Part shown: positions 5,399-6,588 of the stretch, one piece after another | Numbering within the stretch: the first letter of the stretch is position 1 | Layout: each line of letters opens with the position of its first letter | Assembly (NCBI GenBank): GCA_937880335.1 | Contig: CALFLJ010000008.1 | Location: 1 to 6,588 of the forward strand | Length of the DNA: 6,588 nt | Direction of reading: 5' to 3' | Origin: an uncultured Succinatimonas sp. | GTDB taxonomy: Bacteria; Pseudomonadota; Gammaproteobacteria; Enterobacterales; Succinivibrionaceae | Notes under the pieces: generated by a model | Told to the model about the DNA's origin: nothing | Databases searched by the model: none | The model's input: the letters and a program-made list of their open reading frames with translations, nothing else | Translations under genes and position numbers: made by a program

Positions 5399-6367
5399 TT
5401 ATCTTAATAAGATATAAATTAATATAGCAAATAAAAAAACTTGAGATATTGCTAAGGCATTTATCATTTTGCGAGCTTTTTTGATTTTTTTGTGAAATCT
5501 ATAATCTTCATTTAGATTAAAAGCCAACGTCTTTTTTAATTTTTTTAAACACTCTGTTTTATCTACTCCTGAGTAATAACAAAAAAGCTCATAATTTTTA
5601 AAAAAACCTGTATATATAGAATTATCATATATATAAGGACGCAAAAAAGGTAAATCTATCATTACATCAGCATTAGGCTTTAGACCATGAAAATGTAGTA
5701 TTTTTGCATCTTCATTGTACCCCCAATAAGACTTCCAATTATACTCTAAAGGTAACATATCAAAATCATTTTCGTATAAATCATTTAAGTACCCTTGATC
5801 AAAACACTCAACTTTTGCGTGAATCCCAGCTTTCAACATACTTAATAGTTCTTTATATTTAATAGCATAAGATTTTACATTAATAAGCATAACCCCTGCA
5901 TTAAAATAATCATAAACTTGTATGTTTTCACATTCAGGACAAACAGCAACTGTTTTAGGAAGTGTTTTGAAATCATCTAGAGAGATATCTTTTAAAAAAA
6001 TAAGATCTGTATCACAATATAAAATATATTCGTCATTTGTGAAATTTGGTATTAAAAACCTTGAAAATCTTCCTTTTATTGAAGAATCAGAAACATGACC
6101 ACTATTATTTTCTACTAAATATTTTTTTGTATAAATTTTCTTTAAATCTGAAAAAAAAGGAATTTCTGTAATATAAACTGTTACATTATATTTTTTTAAA
6201 ATGCCATATATTTTATCAGTTTCGTTTCCTACATATATACAATATAAATCTAATGTTGTATTTTTTTTAGCACTTTCTAGTGTGGCTATTAGTAAATCAA
6301 TATAAGTTTTATTATTTTCTATATCATTACTAAAAGCAAAAAAGCATTTTAATTTGTTATTTGACAT
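5399..6367 (-). CDS. GT8-family glycosyltransferase with C-terminal membrane anchor
   Basis: This protein is a predicted retaining glycosyltransferase of the GT8 fold (LgtC/WaaJ/GspA type), which transfers hexose from a UDP-sugar onto a glycan acceptor, usually lipooligosaccharide or another surface polymer. Numbering from the ATG at 6367 gives 322 residues. Visible motifs are YCDTDLIFLKDI at 117-128 (Asp-x-Asp metal/nucleotide site), YFNAGVMLINV at 154-164, FDQGYLNDL at 189-197, and LHFHGLKP at 224-231 (second metal/phosphate motif). A lysine-rich patch (292-300) leads into a hydrophobic segment (303-321) ending one residue before the C-terminus, so the enzyme is probably anchored by its tail with the catalytic domain in the cytoplasm. 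The ATG at 6367 is preferred because AAGGA (6379-6375) sits 7 nt upstream; the GTG at 6373 is too close. The gene is far richer in A/T than the ribosomal genes, transcribed alone and convergent with the methylase, suggesting acquisition. Donor, acceptor and linkage cannot be read from sequence. Confidence 0.88.
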   Translation of the reverse strand: MSNNKLKCFFAFSNDIENNKTYIDLLIATLESAKKNTTLDLYCIYVGNETDKIYGILKKYNVTVYITEIPFFSDLKKIYTKKYLVENNSGHVSDSSIKGRFSRFLIPNFTNDEYILYCDTDLIFLKDISLDDFKTLPKTVAVCPECENIQVYDYFNAGVMLINVKSYAIKYKELLSMLKAGIHAKVECFDQGYLNDLYENDFDMLPLEYNWKSYWGYNEDAKILHFHGLKPNADVMIDLPFLRPYIYDNSIYTGFFKNYELFCYYSGVDKTECLKKLKKTLAFNLNEDYRFHKKIKKARKMINALAISQVFLFAILIYILLR

Positions 6368-6390
6368 AAACACATCCTTGTTTTAGGTTA

Positions 6391-6403
6391 TATGTATTAC
6401 ATA
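6391..6403. repeat. 13-bp palindrome upstream of the GT8 start (candidate operator)
   Basis: TATGTA (6391-6396), one central T, then TACATA (6398-6403) form a perfect inverted repeat 24 nt upstream of the glycosyltransferase ATG. It lies in the presumed untranslated leader or near the promoter, where a dimeric repressor could bind. In such AT-rich DNA a 6-bp-arm palindrome can arise by chance. No regulator gene is visible in the window. Confidence 0.35.
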
Positions 6404-6420
6404 CGGTAAAGCACTTAAGA

Positions 6421-6448
6421 ATAATATTTCCAATATTTTTTACATAAA
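6421..6448 (-). promoter_or_regulatory. Possible promoter of the GT8 gene
   Basis: On the - strand TATTAT (6426-6421) resembles a -10 hexamer with five of six bases. TTTATG (6448-6443) is a poor -35 with a 16-nt spacer. Transcription would start near 6414 and place the 13-bp palindrome inside the leader. The surrounding DNA is so AT-rich that other -10 matches occur, so this is only the best candidate. From here to the right window edge (6449-6588) I see no gene. Confidence 0.28.
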
Positions 6449-6588
6449 ACACATCAATAGAGTTTAACCTTCTTAATCAAATTATTAAAGTTTGTCGATT
6501 ATTATTAAAAAGGAATTATTTTATAAAATACAACTGACATTGAGTAGTAAATTTTAGGATTATTTTTCTGACTAGTGTAACTTATTGA

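Noticed and set aside
6371..6373. GTG at 6373 as the glycosyltransferase start
   Set aside because: The AAGGA ribosome site is only 1 nt from it, but 7 nt from the in-frame ATG at 6367.
5360..6498. TTTGTCGA at 5360-5367 and 6491-6498 as a target-site duplication around the GT8 gene
   Set aside because: One 8-mer shared between two AT-rich flanks is likely by chance, and no element ends or inverted repeats adjoin the copies.

Overview
The window is a low-GC stretch of what is most likely a gammaproteobacterial chromosome. Its left two thirds hold conserved housekeeping genes whose proteins read closely like the E. coli versions: RNase R, RlmB, S6, S18 and L9. Both gene blocks also keep the E. 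coli order. The AT-rich codon use and the lack of priB between rpsF and rpsR point away from the enterics. A Succinivibrionaceae-type gut anaerobe would fit, but that is an inference and not a demonstrated assignment.

Layout. (1) Positions 1-2770: the 3' part of rnr (RNase R, 5' end outside the window) followed 2 nt later by rlmB, both on +, as an RNA metabolism and ribosome maturation unit. (2) Positions 2771-2953: a regulatory interval with a perfect 12-bp hairpin, a good sigma70-type promoter, and a leader that folds into a likely S6:S18 autoregulatory element covering the rpsF Shine-Dalgarno sequence. (3) Positions 2954-4153: rpsF, rpsR and rplI on +, closed by a strong intrinsic terminator. 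(4) Positions 4227-5066: a D12-class adenine methyltransferase on +. It keeps the GATC-reading residues of Dam, but its sequence is closer to the DpnII/MboI modification enzymes than to enterobacterial Dam, and no restriction partner is visible. (5) Positions 5067-5398: a gene-free scar with the decayed C-terminal end of an ISL3-type transposase, then two hairpins. (6) Positions 5399-6367: a very AT-rich GT8-family glycosyltransferase on -, with a C-terminal membrane anchor. (7) Positions 6368-6588: its AT-rich upstream region, with a 13-bp palindrome and no further gene seen.

The window therefore runs from a conserved translation/RNA block (1-4153) into an accessory zone (4154-6588) of foreign-looking genes and mobile-element debris. 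In the core, RNase R degrades structured and aberrant RNAs, RlmB methylates 23S rRNA, and S6, S18 and L9 are ribosomal proteins whose output is probably set by the S6:S18 complex binding the rpsF leader. No complete new multi-gene system is visible. The most informative points are the S6:S18 leader, the missing priB, the DpnM-like orphan methylase beside a transposase remnant, and the tail-anchored GT8 enzyme.
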